64,000 nt of DNA from Branchiostoma lanceolatum (taxonomy: Eukaryota; Chordata; Leptocardii; Amphioxiformes; Branchiostomatidae). The DNA is taken from the NCBI RefSeq assembly GCF_035083965.1, contig NC_089730.1:20842527-20906526 (forward strand), given 5' to 3'. The notes below the pieces were generated by a model. It was not told the origin of the DNA. It was given only the letters and a program-made list of their open reading frames with translations, and ran no database searches. Positions 45,501 to 60,500 of this stretch are shown here, piece after piece; the first letter of the stretch is position 1, and each line of letters starts with the position of its first letter. The position numbers and the translations under genes were made by a program.

Positions 45501-48500
45501 TGCAAAAATAGCTTTCAAATTGTCACCTTTCAAGTAAGCCATATAGGTGTGGGCCATTCGTTCAGCCAGAATTTCCAGAAAGTACAATCTCATGTAGGTG
45601 TGTCTGATTGTAAAAATGCATCAGATCATATGTAACGGTGCAGCTTCAAAACCCCCAAAGTTCCCACCTTCCAAGTATCCATAGGGGGTGAGTCTGACAT
45701 AGAACCAGGTGGCCATGTTATAAGGCTGTCTACTAACTTTAGCTCTTAAAGCAAAGAGACTTAAGACTTGTGTACCTTCCAAGTATCCATACGGAGTGAG
45801 CCAGACATGTAGCCAGGGCCTCCAGACCAGCATCTCCACCACGTCGCTGTCCAGTTCGTGCCACGGCTGCAGCAGGATCTGAGACACCACGCCGTGGATG
45901 CACATGAACACCACCAGCAGACGGAAAAACACCACAAGGTCGATCTGGATCTGGAAAAAAGGGGAAAATGTGATCACACATGGGATCTGGATCTGTAGGA
46001 TCGCCATAATGATACGGCTGCAGCAGGATCTGAGACACCACGCCGTGGATGCACATGAACACCACCAGCAGACGGAAAAACACCACCAGGTCGATCTGGA
46101 TCTGGAACAAAGGGGAAAATGTGATCACACATGGGATCTGGATCTGTAGCATTGCCATAATGATACGGCTGCAGCAGGATCTGAGACACCACGCCGTTGA
46201 TGCACATGAACACCACCAGCAGACGGAAAAACACCACCAGGTCGATCTGGATCTGGAACAAAGGGGAAAATGTGATCACACATGGGATCTGGATCTGTAG
46301 CATCGCCATAATGATACGGCTGCAGCAGGATCTGAGACACCACGCCGTGGATGCACATGAACACCACCAGCAGACGGAAAAACACCACCAGGTCGATCTG
46401 GATCTGCAACAAAGGGAAAAATGTGATCACACATGAGATCTGGATCTGTAGGATCACCGGAATAACATGGCTGCAGCAGGATCTGAGACACCACGCCGTG
46501 GATGCACATGAACACCACCAGCAGACGGAAAAACACCACAAGATCGATCTGGATCTGAAAAAAAGGATCACACATTAAATCTACCACGGTATATCATTCT
46601 GTGGGATCACTACTATGCCTTGGCTACATCTGTGATCTAACATGTGATCTCTGGATCTGTGGGATCACCATCATGCCACGGCTGCAGCAGGATCTGAGAC
46701 ACCACGCCGTGGATGCACATAAACACAACCAGCAGACGGAAAAACACCACCAGGTCAATCTGGATCTGAAACAAAGGGGAAAATGTGATCATACAATGTC
46801 ATGTGATCTGGATCTGTAAGATCACATACACCACACCGTGGATGCACGTAAACACCACCAGCAATCGGAAAAACACAACCAGGTCGATCTGGATCTGAAA
46901 CAAAGGAAGAATATGATCACAAACAAGACTTTGATCTGTGGGATCACCATGTTACTGTCTAGTTTATGCCACGGCTTTTATTAAATTAGTAGAAACTAGT
47001 CTTGTACATGTACCTTCAAGGACACTGCTCCAGCTAATATAACCATTTGATCTAAAGAGAATAGTACAGTTACTGTAATACATTTTTCCCTTTTTTTGCT
47101 ACATCTACAATCTATTTTGATTCATCTTACTGTTACAACATTTCTAATAAGTCTGAGAATATGAGCATCTCTGTCTTCCCAGTAGTTAGCTTAAGAATCT
47201 GCTAGTCTTACTGTACAATGTTCTCACCATTTTCCTGAGCATGACGAGCCTGGGTCCCAGTGAGAGGCTGTTGGGAGCGAAAACGTACAGAAGTCGCAGG
47301 AAGAAGAAGAACACCATGATGGCCAGCAGCAGTTTGCCGTCCTTCGGGTGAACGAACCCCACCCTCGTCCCGACGACCTTCACGACAAAGTGCGCCACCC
47401 AGAACACGACAATAAGGACAGCCTCCATGTATCCCCAGTAGTTGTGCCGGTTTGTTGAGAAACGAAACATCTGAAAGAGAAGAAAAAAAAGACTAATATT
47501 ACAAATGGTGTTCAGCACCAGGAACAAGGTTAGATTCTAGGTATTTAAGTAATTCTTCATGTTGTGTTCAGCACCAAGGACAGGGTTAGAAATAATTATA
47601 GATATGGCGTTTAGTGCCTGGTACTGATGTAATGAAGGATGTTGTGTTCAGCACCAGGGACAAGGACAGCTTTAATTCTAGATATCTGTCCCTGTTTAGT
47701 ACCAGGAACAGGGACAGTTGTTATTTAGGATGTTATGTTCAGCACCAGGGACAGGGTTAGATGTAATGTTGGATATGGTGTTCAGCACCAGGGACAGGGT
47801 TAGATTCTATTCTAGATATGGTGTTCAGTACCAGGGACAGAGTTAGATTCTATTCTAGATATGGTGTTCAGCACCAGGGACAGGGTTAGATTCTATTCTA
47901 GATATGGTGTTCAGTACCAGGGACAGGGTTAGATTCTATTCTAGATATGGTGTTCAGTACCAGGGACAGAGTTAGATTCTATTCTAGATATGGTGTTCAG
48001 CACCAGGGACAGAGTTAGATTCTATTCTAGATATGGTGTTCAGCACCAGGGACAGAGTTAGATTCTATTCTAGATATGGTGTTCAGCACCAGGGACAGGG
48101 TTAGATTCTATTCTAGATATGGTGTTCAGTACCAGGGACAGGGTTAGAGTCTATTCTAGATATGGTGTTCAGTACCAGGGACAGGGTTAGATTTTATTCT
48201 AGATATGATGTTCAGTACCAGGGACAGGGTTATATTCTATTCTAGATATGGTGTTCAGCACCAGGGACAGGGTTAGATTCTATTCTAGATATGGTGTTCA
48301 GCACCAGGGACAGGGTTAGATTCTATTCTAGATATGGTGTTCAATACCAGGGACAGGGTTAGATTCTATTCTAGATATGGTGTTCAGCACCAGGGACAGG
48401 GTTAGTTTCTATTCTAGATATGGTGTTCAGAACCAGGGACAGGGTTAGTTTCTATTCTAGATATGGTGTTCAGTACCAGGGACAGGGATAGATGTACTAT

Positions 48501-51500
48501 TGAATGTTGTATTCAGCACCAGGGACAGGGATAGATGTACTGTTGGATGTTGTGTTCAGCACCAGATAGAAGGTTAGATGCAATTCAATATATAAAAGGG
48601 CCCCCATGAAAATCAGTTACTTGGTTAACTGAAGGGACATTCCATAACATTCATAGATAAACAAATAAATAGATGAATATTGTGTTCAGCACCAAGGACA
48701 GGGTTAGAGAAAATTCTATAATTGGTGTTTAGTACCAAGGATAGGGATAGATGTAATGTTGGACGTTATGATCAGCACCAGGGACAGGATTGAGTGAAAT
48801 GTTGGATATTGTGTTCAGCACCAGGGACAGGGTTAGGTGTAATGTTGGATATTGTGTTCAGCACCAGGGACAGGATTGAGTGAAATGTTGGATATTGTGT
48901 TCAGCGCCAGGGCTAGATACTACCTGTATTACATGCATGATGTTAAGTACCAGAGACGGGTTTGGATATCACTCTAGATATGGTGTTTAGTGCCAGGGTA
49001 AGATATAATGTTGGATGTTATGTTCAGCACCAATAAGGACAGGTTAACACATGGCTAGAGAATATTAGGAGGATATTCTCACCTCTGTGTCCCTGTATAT
49101 CGTGCGTATGAGCTCAACGATTGATGTTGTCATCCACAGACTGATGACCACGCTTATTCCTCATTTCTCATACCAGTATATCACATTAGGTAACACTTCT
49201 AACTATGAACTCAGCTATAATACAGCCCAAAGTGTACACTGTCCAGGGTATTAAAGAACCATCTCACCTCGGTGTCCCTGTATATTGTGCGTATCAGCTC
49301 TACGATTACAGACTGATGACCACGATGATTACATCAGAAATCATCCAAATATCATAAGGTACCTTTATGATGTGTCTACTGTAGGCTACAGGATATCAGG
49401 AGAACATTCTCACCTCGGTGTCCCTGTATATCGTGCGTATCAGCTCCACGATGGATGTCGTCATCCACAGACTGATGACCAGGTCCAGCAGGATGTTCCC
49501 ACAGCCCGGCAGCAGCCCAGACAGGGACAGCAGGAACAGGAATATCATGTAGCACAGCTGGGGGAAAATGAGAGAAAATATTGTCACCATTTCTTGTATT
49601 TGTTGTATGATGTGATCCTTTTTATGACTGATAGACATTTAACAATATTGATTTATCCCTTTAAAGTTTTACAAAGGCCTCACAGTGACAGATTTCAAGT
49701 ACTTGTTACTGTAGAATTAGCATTGCAACAGTTACGGTTACATCTTACTCTCAATCTTTTAAAAGCAGAGAACCTCCTTTGACACTCAACTGTCTAAAGA
49801 GGGAAATTTCAGTGGAGGCAATTACCTGCAGGCAGAAAGAATGTCCAAAGTCTTGTAAAACCATCAACAAAATTGCTTGGTCAAGCATAGACGATTTCTG
49901 GATCTGCCACTGGGGTATGACGAGAATACTATGATCACAGATCATAAGAGGACGTTTGTGCTCACTAACATAAAGAATGTTTTGAATGATGAACGATCAT
50001 CTTACCACATGAGCCCAGTACTTGGTGATGGGAGCGGTCCACAAGGCCTTGACGCGGCGGAAGAAGTTCAGCAGGCAGCTGTTGAGAGTACAACTGCAGT
50101 GGTAGCCGGTACAGTAGCGACAAGACGTCTCACAGCCCTCCTCAACCTGACGCTCCACGTGCTGGTATGTCTAGGGACAGATAATACATAATCAGCACAC
50201 ACACTTATAATAGTGATAATACAGGAGGCAGGTGTTGAGAGTACAGGTGCAGTGGTAGCCGGTACAGTAGCGACAAGACGTCTCACAACCCTTCTCAACC
50301 TGACGCTTCACGTGCTGGTATGTCTGGGGACAGATAATACATCATTATCAGCAAATATATGCCCTGTAGATTATGATAGTCCAGTAGCTACAGGTAGGTG
50401 TTGAGAACAAATCTACATCATATTCAACACAAATTTGTAGATGAAAATGATAGTTCAGTATGGAGGTGTTTAGAGTACAGCTGCAGTTGTAGCCCATGCT
50501 TTTACAGTATTTTCACAAGTTTGCTTCCTACATTACGCTTACAGAATGCTTACCGGGTTCTGGTACACACTGTTCTGTAGCCCACTCTGTTGGCTGCCCC
50601 GTAGAAGTTCCCTTCTTCTCTGAGCCTTCTGGTCGTCTGGGTCCGGCCGCAGGAAACGGAAGTCAATGAAGAAGAACATGGGGAAGATCAGGAACGCACT
50701 CAGCAGGATCTGGAGCGAGAAAACAGATCATGCATTCTTTTTGTAGAACAAAATTATATGTAATGGGATAGAGAATGGAGTACACACCCGGCTGCTTTGC
50801 CATCTGGATCAAATTCCGAGGATCCTAGGGCCTGCGTTCAATCCTAGGGGTTAACTCCAGCTCAGACATGTTGTAAGGGATTGTATTTGTCATTTCGGAT
50901 GGTGACGTAAAGCCAACGGCCTTGTGTATGAGGGAGCTTCCGGCGTAAGCCTCAAGCGTCAAACCTCTGCACGTAAAAGAACACTTATAAAGAAGAGTAG
51001 GGGTGACACACAGTGTGCTTGGCCAAAAAACGCGAGCCGTGGTGAAGCCGCATTGCACTTCCACTTAGCTACTTGAAAAAGCATTATTTATACTTCACGG
51101 ACGACTGCTTTACTTGTTACTTTATGGAGTATGCTGTTCAAGGCTGCACATCAAAAAAAGTTTTATGATATGCAAAAAAACTTGAAACATGAAACGAACA
51201 CAACAAATAATTTCCCAACTGACAATGTTTCAACACCTTGTCAGCTGCATTCATCAGGAGGTTATGAAGTATGACATTAATCTGAATATTCATGTGGTGG
51301 AGATTTAAACAAACAAACGTACAAACAAACAAACAAACAAACAAACAAACCTTGAACCAGCCAGGCAGGAAGTTTGCCATGGTCTTCTTCACAGCGATGC
51401 CTCCCATGTACTTTCTCTTCACCCACTTCCGGCAGCAGGGGTGCGCGATGAACTTCTTACACTTGCTGTCATAGGCGACCTCTATCGCCGTCTTGACCTT

Positions 51501-54500
51501 CAAGTCTGGGATCATCTCGTTTAAAATGTCCGTCGCTTTCTTGGTCGACTCCTTGTATCCCATGTCTAAGACACCAACGGCAAGATCTTCATACTCCCTA
51601 ATGATAGAAACATGCACGAGAATGGAAGTTAAATCTGAATTTTACAGTGCCTAATCCCTGTCCTGCTGGCGTTTATTCCGCAATTTATTTCATTGATTTT
51701 TTTTAATCACAGACAGGTCATCACTGCAGTCGGTGTTCAGTGTGATGTGTTCAGCTGAAAAATACCCCAACCAGTACATATACGACACCCACATGAAGGC
51801 TCTTTACTGTGCAACCCATATGGGTCCGCAGCACAAGGGCTAAGATATTCCAGACCAGATCAGCAGTGAATTTGAAAAAAAATCCAGGAACCAATATTGG
51901 GCCAACCTGAACATTTTCAATACAACTTTGCTTAGAATCAAAGGCCTAAGGCCTCCATTTCCCTGCGTAGTGTAGCATCCCCTACATACTTGGTAAGCGA
52001 GATGTATACGTGCCGTATACATATACAGGGCTAGTGGGTTAAGACTAGTGGATGGACTACTTACTATAAGATAACTCTCAGTCTTAAGAGTTACATTAGA
52101 AAGGGAAGTACATACACGACCAGGGTCTCCATCTCCCTTCGTAGCGTGGCATCCTCCACATACTTGGTGAGGGACATGTACACGCGCCGGATGTACAGCG
52201 CCAGTGGGTTAAGTGCATGGACTATTTACCATAAGATAACTCTATTTCAATCTTGATGAGAGTTACATAAGAAAGAGAGGTACCTACACGACCAGGGCTT
52301 CCATTTCCCTCCATAGCGTGGCATCCTCCACATACTTGGTGAGCGACATGTACACCCGCCGGATGTACAGCGCCAGTGGGTTAAGGTCATGGACCATTAA
52401 CCTACAGATTACTTAGTCTATGTCCTGAGAGTTGAATAAGAAAGAGAGGTACATACACGACCAGGGTCTCCATCTCCCTCCGTAGCGTGGCGTCCTCCAC
52501 ATACTTGGTGAGCGACATGTAGACACGCCGGATGTACAGCGCCAGCGGGATGGGGTCCTCCGTCTGCTCCCAGATGATCCGGACCAATCGCTGCTTGTTT
52601 ACCAGGATCGCCCATAGCAACAGGTCCATCATCACCTAAGGGGGGAGGGGGGCATTTACAATGACATAGAATTTTTCAAGGTCATGAAAGAGATCATGAA
52701 ATGAAATTATAGTAACTGCAAGCCTTCCAAGGATATAGGAAATAATGCTGGTCATTGAAAAACAAAGGACATAAGGCATGCAAAAATTAGCAACTGTTTG
52801 AAATTTAAGAAATTCCAAAATTTTAACCACTGGCAGTTACTTGTCATGAGTAACTACGTTTTGCATATCTCATTACCTGGATGTCTTACCTTCATTAGCG
52901 TATAAAAGACATAACTTATAAAGGAAAATTAATGTTTCTTTTGATTTATGTAATCTACTTACAAAAGTTGCCCTGTGGCCAATCTCTTGAATGCATAATA
53001 AAACCAACTTGACCCCCCCAATTTAAAAAGATTTCCACCCACCAACCTTAGTTTTCTTCTGGAAGCTGCTGAGGCACATGAGCGCCGCCCTCTCCGTGTT
53101 GGGGCGCTCCTTAGTCGGGTCCTCGTGGCTGAAGAAGTAGACGTCGACCTCCGCAACCTGACAGATCACCTTCTTAAGGGTCACCAGGAAGTTGTCTGGA
53201 AGGACCCCAAAATCCTTAAAAGATAGAAAAAAGACATTGAATTTATACCAATCCTGACTGTCCATCACAATTAGCATTTCAACCAGTGAGAGAGTGTCAG
53301 CATGTCCATCACATATTTTATGTTTTGATTTTGCACGTCAATTTTGAAAGTTTATTGTGTGATTTTATCTGATATGCTTGTAAAAGCAACATTGTCTAAT
53401 GTGACCAGCAAAAATGTTATTGAAGACTATTTATTATCATGATGATACATTGACTCATTCACACACAAAATCACAAAACAATGTAACCCCTAAGGCATTA
53501 TATTAGAGAAGACAATCATGAAAACTCTACTATAGATAATATAAGTCTATACTGTCTAGTTTTCCCCTATCTAATTTGTAATGTATGCAATGTTTTCAAC
53601 GAGTCCTACGTGACATGCATGACATTCAAAGAACCCATTCAGCCATGGTTTTTTACTTGGCGTATCAGGTAACGTAGCCTTTTGACCCCTGGTTGTTACG
53701 GATCAAACAAAAGACTTTTGATGTGGCATGACGCAGAGGAAAGATCCAGCAGTGACACATGGGAATCCCCACTCTGAAGCAGTGGGAAAACCCGTAACTA
53801 TCAACAGAAGTGTCAGGCAAGTCGCTACCCGAGGCAGGTTCACAGCTGTGCAGTCTCAGACATCCAGGTGAGATTTAGACAAGTTCTGTTTCTCCCTATA
53901 GGTTATAGGGACTACAGGGTTTTACTGCAACCTGTACAACCATTTAAGAGTAACTGGTTTGAGCTAAATGTTTTTTTTCCATGATCCTCGCAGACTCCAG
54001 TTAGCTTGACAGCATACACATATCAAGAAGTTATGAGTGGCCTTTTAGTGCCCTGAGGCATACATGTAGTGTGCATAATTATAGTATACGATATGGTGTA
54101 TTACGTATCGCCCGAGATTCCAGCCTAACCCTGGGTCGCATTGCACGATGGCCGTCAGGCGATCCGACCTGCGGGAGGGATGGGACCGAGGGTGCTACGG
54201 AATACACCGTGTTGTATATTATCTACCAATAAAAAAAAAAACATGCATTTATGCGAAATGCACCAGAATTTAAGAGAGTTTTGTGTCCTTGAACAGACTG
54301 TCACAGTAACAACATCGATTCCAACCTCTAAATAAGGAATTCACATTTTCGACAGCGGAGCAACCGAAATGCATTCAAACTTTTCTATGGAAGCCTGACG
54401 TGTGTGATAAAAGTAGAACCCAGTGTAATAACAAAAGAAAATGCCCCGTCCAGAACACCCGTATTGAACGTTTTTTGTGGCCCAGGTATGACATAAACTT

Positions 54501-57500
54501 ATGTATTTACAAGTAACATACAGTATGTGATTAGCCATACAAAAGACTGAGCTGCCATAAGCATGACTCACTAGTATAAGCCCAATGAGCAGGTACATGT
54601 AACTCAGGAAACAGGCAGACTTCTACAGGCAAGTTCATAACTGTGGAGTCTCTAAGAGACATTCAGGTAAGGCCACACCAATTTAATTTCTTGGTTAACA
54701 GAATTTAAAAAAAAATGCTAGATTGGAAAATCAACATGAAAACAGAATCTCAGAGGAAAGTTTGTGCTATGATCGTGATGCACACAGTTTAAGGGAGTGA
54801 ACAGGGTCAGGTGCAAGTTTTCACCCCAGCCTTCTGTTCTAATGATGTCCTTGTGCTCAAATGATAAAAAAATCTGTTCACCAAGAAATTAAATTGGTGT
54901 GGCCTAAGGTTTAGATTTGGTTATTCCCCCTGTCCAATAAAAGGTTACAACCGAAGGAACTGCTGAGACTCGACACACTGTGTGTGTGCTCCCTGCATGC
55001 ATGATACTCAATGCGCTCAACCTAGGTGTAAACATATCAGGTTAACGCACCGCTTTTCATTCCAAGGTGCCTTTTACCCACTCATACAAAAGACTGTTGT
55101 CAGGCCATTCATGACTCAATGACAAGTCCCCGTAGTGCCACATAAGAAAATAAACTGCTCTGAAAGTGCCCCTTGTACAGAGTGATTAAAGCAGTCAAAT
55201 CTTTACCACGACATGTTCTATAGCTATGGAGTCTCAGACACCCAGGTGAGACTTACATGTAAACAATCTAGCTTAGTGAGTCATATTGTTATATATTGTT
55301 TATAGGTAACTAGAGCCATAAAAAGGTTTGCTGAACAACCTGTACATGAAACGTTACTTACTAATTAATAAGAATAGTCTATAAACTGTAACTTGACCAA
55401 TGGTAACCAGGCTGACATTTTCAAATACTTCATTATTTTGTTTTCTCCTTTTGCTGCAGGGTGATCCCTGAGGACAAAAACTGAAAATGTCTGACATCAA
55501 CATGACCAGCCTGGCAGACAGGCTACAGGACTTGGAGCTGTGCCTCAGAAGGCATCCTGGGAAAGAAATCAGCTATGGTCGGGCTTTAAGAGAAGCCATT
55601 TTCTGTAGTGATACTTTTACAGAGGTAGAAGTCCTGAAAAGTCTTGGAGACCTGCATCTTCAGAAGGCCAAGCTTAGTAAAGATTCAGGAGAGATTGATA
55701 AGGCTGCTGGCCTGTATGCTGCTGCCCTACTGCGCTGCACAGATCAAGACATGGGACAAACACTGGAACATCGTATCGGCTACATGGAGAAACTCTCCAG
55801 ACAACTGCTGCAAGGGTACACTCCACACTTCCTGTGGTTGTCACCAGACTACTGGGGTCCTGCTGACAGCAATGTCTTGAGGGTTGCAAATGTTTGTGAC
55901 AAATCGGACAGGTCTCGAGGAATCTCTATTGAGGAGACTTACACAGAATTGTTAGTTACTGCAATTTCAAATAGCGATGCGTTCTTAGAGGTTGAAGTTC
56001 TAAAATCACTTGGAGATTTTTACCTCAAGAGAGGCAGGAAAACCTCTGATGTATCCCAGTTCTCCAAGGCAGCTACCATGTACAACAAGGCCCTGACAAA
56101 ATGTGGGGATCCTGGGACAAAAATGACACTGAAGCACCGGATCAGGTATACAGAGAAGATCAGAGAAGCAGTGAAGAAGGTACTAAGTTAAACTCGTCTT
56201 TAAGTAGTTTTCGCAAGAACAGAAAATATTTTCATCATTTGTGCTATAGGTAAAACAGTACTGTTAAGACCTATAAAAACGTGCTATAATTTTTTGTGTG
56301 ACTGTATATAATCATAGGCATTCGTACAATGTATTAGGATCTATACAGAAACATCATCATGGCATGGCAATGGCTCAATAAACATGGCTTTCATTTTGTA
56401 ATAGAAACCATCATTGAACAAATCAGGGCCAAAGGAAGGAAGACTTGACACAGGATTTCAGTTGGGGAACATCACAAGAACTGACATCATTCAGGACCAG
56501 AATCTTAATCTGGATAAAAAAAGGTGAGGAAACCTTTAAGCTGATAATATTATTATCTTTAAAAAGTAAGCAGCACAACAAGCTGAGTGTGTTAATTCAT
56601 TTTTCAATGCAAACTACTGCAGATAAGAGAATAGCACCACAATATTCAATCTGATGCATTTCATTTCAAGCCAGTACCAAGAGCACATTAAAGAAGGTCA
56701 ATCATCCCTTGCAAGGGTACCGGTGGACCTGGCTTCAGCAGAGAAGCACTTTGCAGCTGCACTGAAGACGGTACATGTCAGAGGTGAGTGAAAAACTCTG
56801 GCAAAATAAAGTAAAGTTTCAGCTTTCTACAATGAAGGGATCATCAGGGGAACATACTATTACATAATAACTGCTCCATCATACATTGCCTAAGTTATGA
56901 GTAGACAAAAAAAGAATAAAGATAGTTTGCTTCCAAGATGGATTATTAATTGGTAAAGATAAGAACATTATTCTGTGAAATAATAGACAGCGATACATTG
57001 TACATCTTCCCTAAGGATATAAGAATATAGATTCTGAAGTCTTCCAATATTTTGAGTCTGTCAGTACCCTTCTGCTACTAGTGTTTCAGGAGCAGAACTC
57101 TGTTATTCCAACAAAATACTTCTAATCAGCAGTACAGTGCCTATAACACCCAGTTTTTTAAAATCCCCTAGATCCCACAGTCCAGCAGTACCAGAGAGAG
57201 GTGGAGCCCCTGTGCAAGTTGGGGGATGTCTACAGTAAGCGAGGTCAGCAGACAGGAGATGGGGGAGACTTTGTCAAAGCAGCAGCACTCTACAATGCAG
57301 CAATAGTAAGGTCAAAGGATGAAGTCCTTAATGGTAACATAGTGACAGCTATAATAGAAGTAGAGAAGTCATTTCTGAAATGTACCCTAGATATCTGTCA
57401 TAATGTAAGTCTAGAAAACACAGAAGAACACAAGAAACAGCTGAAGGAGATGCGGGACCAGATCAAGCTGGAGATGGATACCATTGACCAGCAGCTGGAT

Positions 57501-60500
57501 CCCTATGTACATGATGAGGACGACCCATGTGTCAAAGAGATAGAGGCAAAACGAGCTCAGGCTGTCAGGCAGTTGTTTGAGAAAATTGCACAACAAAGGA
57601 AGGAGTTCATTAGCCTGCTTGTAGAAAAGTGTATTGGGTTAATGGGTCCACCTCCCTGTAAGTATGCCCTGATAGGTTTGGGTTCACAGGCCACAGGACT
57701 GGTAACTCCATACTCAGACCTGGAGTTCGCCATCTTGGTAGAAGAAGAAAGTGAAGAATGTCTCGAATATTTCCGTAACCTCACCCACTATCTACATCTC
57801 AAGGTGGTCAACCTGGGAGAAACCATTCTCCCAGCACTAGGAATAAAATCTCTCAATGACTTCTACTCTAAAAATCCACTTGACGACTGGTACTATGACT
57901 CTGTTACACCACGTGGGTTTGCATTTGATGGCTCCATGCCAAAAGCAAGCAAGACTCCACTGGGCAGGCAGGGAACAGAGAACAACCCACCCACTGAACT
58001 CATCTGCACCCCAGAAAACATGGTTTCTATATTGCAAAGTGATGCCACATTATACCTGAAGAAGGGATATCACCTTGCCACTATTTTGAGGAACCCATGC
58101 CTGATAGCAGGGGACCAGGATTTGATTGACACAAACATGGACATCACAGGGAAGATACTGCAAGCTGATGGAGGGAAAATGGCTCAACAACTGGCACAGG
58201 AAACACAGGGGGAAAACATTAAAATCAACACTAGTACAGAAACAATGATTACAGGAAGACTGATGGATGTAAAGAAAGACCTTTATCGCTTCCCATCTGT
58301 AGCAGTCGACTGCTTGGCACTGTCTTCAGGCATCATACCCACTACCGTTTGGGAAACAATAGAAGAAATGGAAGACCAAAAAGTGATCAGTCCCAACAAT
58401 GCACACCACCTGACAGTGCTTACCAGCATCTCAGCAGAACTCAGGCTCAGAACCTACATTGCAAATGGTGGGCAGAAGGAAAACCTGTCAGCTTTGGACT
58501 CAATGGAAATGAAAACAATGCTGCAGGGAAAGGAACCATCCCTAGAAACCAATGATGAAGACCAGACTACTGCCCTGAGGGCAGCATTCCATCTACCAAG
58601 TCAAAAACAGCTTTTCAGATACTACTACACAGCAGTTCCTCTTAAAAACATTTTGTCTGAATGGATTCGAGAGAAGCCAATTCTCAGTCAGTTGTCTGAT
58701 CTTTACGATGCTTCTCCCAGAGTGCAAGGATTGATGTACTATGAGCTATGCAAATATAAGCTGGCTATTAGCTATTTTGATAAGGCCAATAAAGCTAAAA
58801 GAAGTGACTCAGATGTTAAAAGTCAGCTCCTTATCTACATGGGACTTGCTTGTTACAGGACGGCTGATTACCAAAAAGCAATCAGCTACTATGAACAGTT
58901 CCTGCAGATTGAGAGGAGTCTCTATGGCCAGACTGCAGCACATCCTCAAATTGCAATCTTAATGAACCTGCTTGGGGCAGTCTGGATGTGCCTGGGTGAT
59001 TACAAGAAAGCTATCAGCTACCATGAGGAGGAACTGCGTATAAATGAGTGCAACTATGGCCATGGTACTGATCATCATGAAATTGCATTGTCACTCACCA
59101 ACCTGGGGTCAGCCTGGGATAGTTTGGGTGAACATGGAAAAGCAATTAAATATAGTGAACAGGCACTGCAGATGTTTAGGAATATCTATGGTAAGAATAC
59201 TCCACATCCTGACATTGCCGGTGCACTCCACAGCTTAGGGGGAGCCATGCGAAACTTGGGTGATTACAGAAAAGCAATTGGCTACTCGGAACAGGCATTA
59301 GAGATATGCAGGAGTATTTATGGCCAGAGTGCAGCACATCCTATGATTGCCATGTCACTCAACAACCTGGGATATGCCTGGGTTTTTCTGGATAATTATA
59401 GAAAAGCAGTTAGCTATTATGAGCAGGCACTAGAGATGTACATCAGTATCTATGGTCAGGGCACAGCACATCCCAATGTTGCCTCCCCACTGATCAATCT
59501 AGGGCAAGCCTGGTGCAAATTGGGTGATCACAGGAAAGCTATTAGCTACCTTGAACAGGCATTACAGATGAACAGGAGTATCTATGGGCAGGGTACAGAT
59601 CATCCTGATATTGCTATCTCACTCACTAGCATAGGGACCACCTGGCTAGATCTGGGTGATAACAGAAAGGCAATCAATTACTTCAATAATGCACTGAAAA
59701 TGTTTAGGAGTACCTATTGTCAGAATAAAACTAATCTTCCTTCCTTACTCAACAACATGGGGTATGGCTGGTACAAGCTGGACAATAACAGAATGGCAAT
59801 CAGCCACTATGAACAATCACTGCAGATGTGGAGGAGCATCCCTGGCGAGAGGCATGATGATGCTGGCATTGCCAAGATACTCAACAACCTAGGGTTAGCC
59901 TGGAAGGCTCTGGGTGATTGCAGGAAGGCAATGAACTACTTTGAACAAGCATTGCAGATGCAAAAGAGTATCTATGGTCAAAGTACAGCACATCCTGACA
60001 TTGCCATCTCTCTTACAAGTATAGGGACAGCCTGGCATCATCTGGGTGATCAAAGAAAAGCAATCAGCTATTTGGAACAGTCCCTACAGATGAAGCAGAG
60101 TATCTATGGCCAGATAACGCCAGATCTTGCCACCGCTGCTTCACTCAACAATCTAGGGCATGCTTGGAGGAGTCTGGGTGATATCAGAAAAACAATTAAC
60201 TACCATGAGCAGGAGCTACAGATGTTCAAGAGTATTTATGGTCAGAGCACAGACCATGCTAACATTGCCGCCTCACTCAACAACCTAGGAGCAGCCTTGT
60301 ACACAAATGGTGACCACAAGAAAGCAATAGTCTATTTGGATCAGGCACTACAGATGCACAGGAGTATCTATGGTGAGAGTACAGCACACCCAGACATGGC
60401 AACCACCCTCAACATGCTTGGGGCAGCCTGGCGTGAACTAGGTGATAACAGAAAAGCAATCAGCTACTTTGAGCAGGGGCTGAAGATGCGCAGGAGTATC

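Noticed and set aside
45739-46587. Several overlapping frames on both strands in the 46-kb array
   Set aside because: They arise from the tandem S5-exon copies; only 45776-45950 has both splice sites and the right phase.
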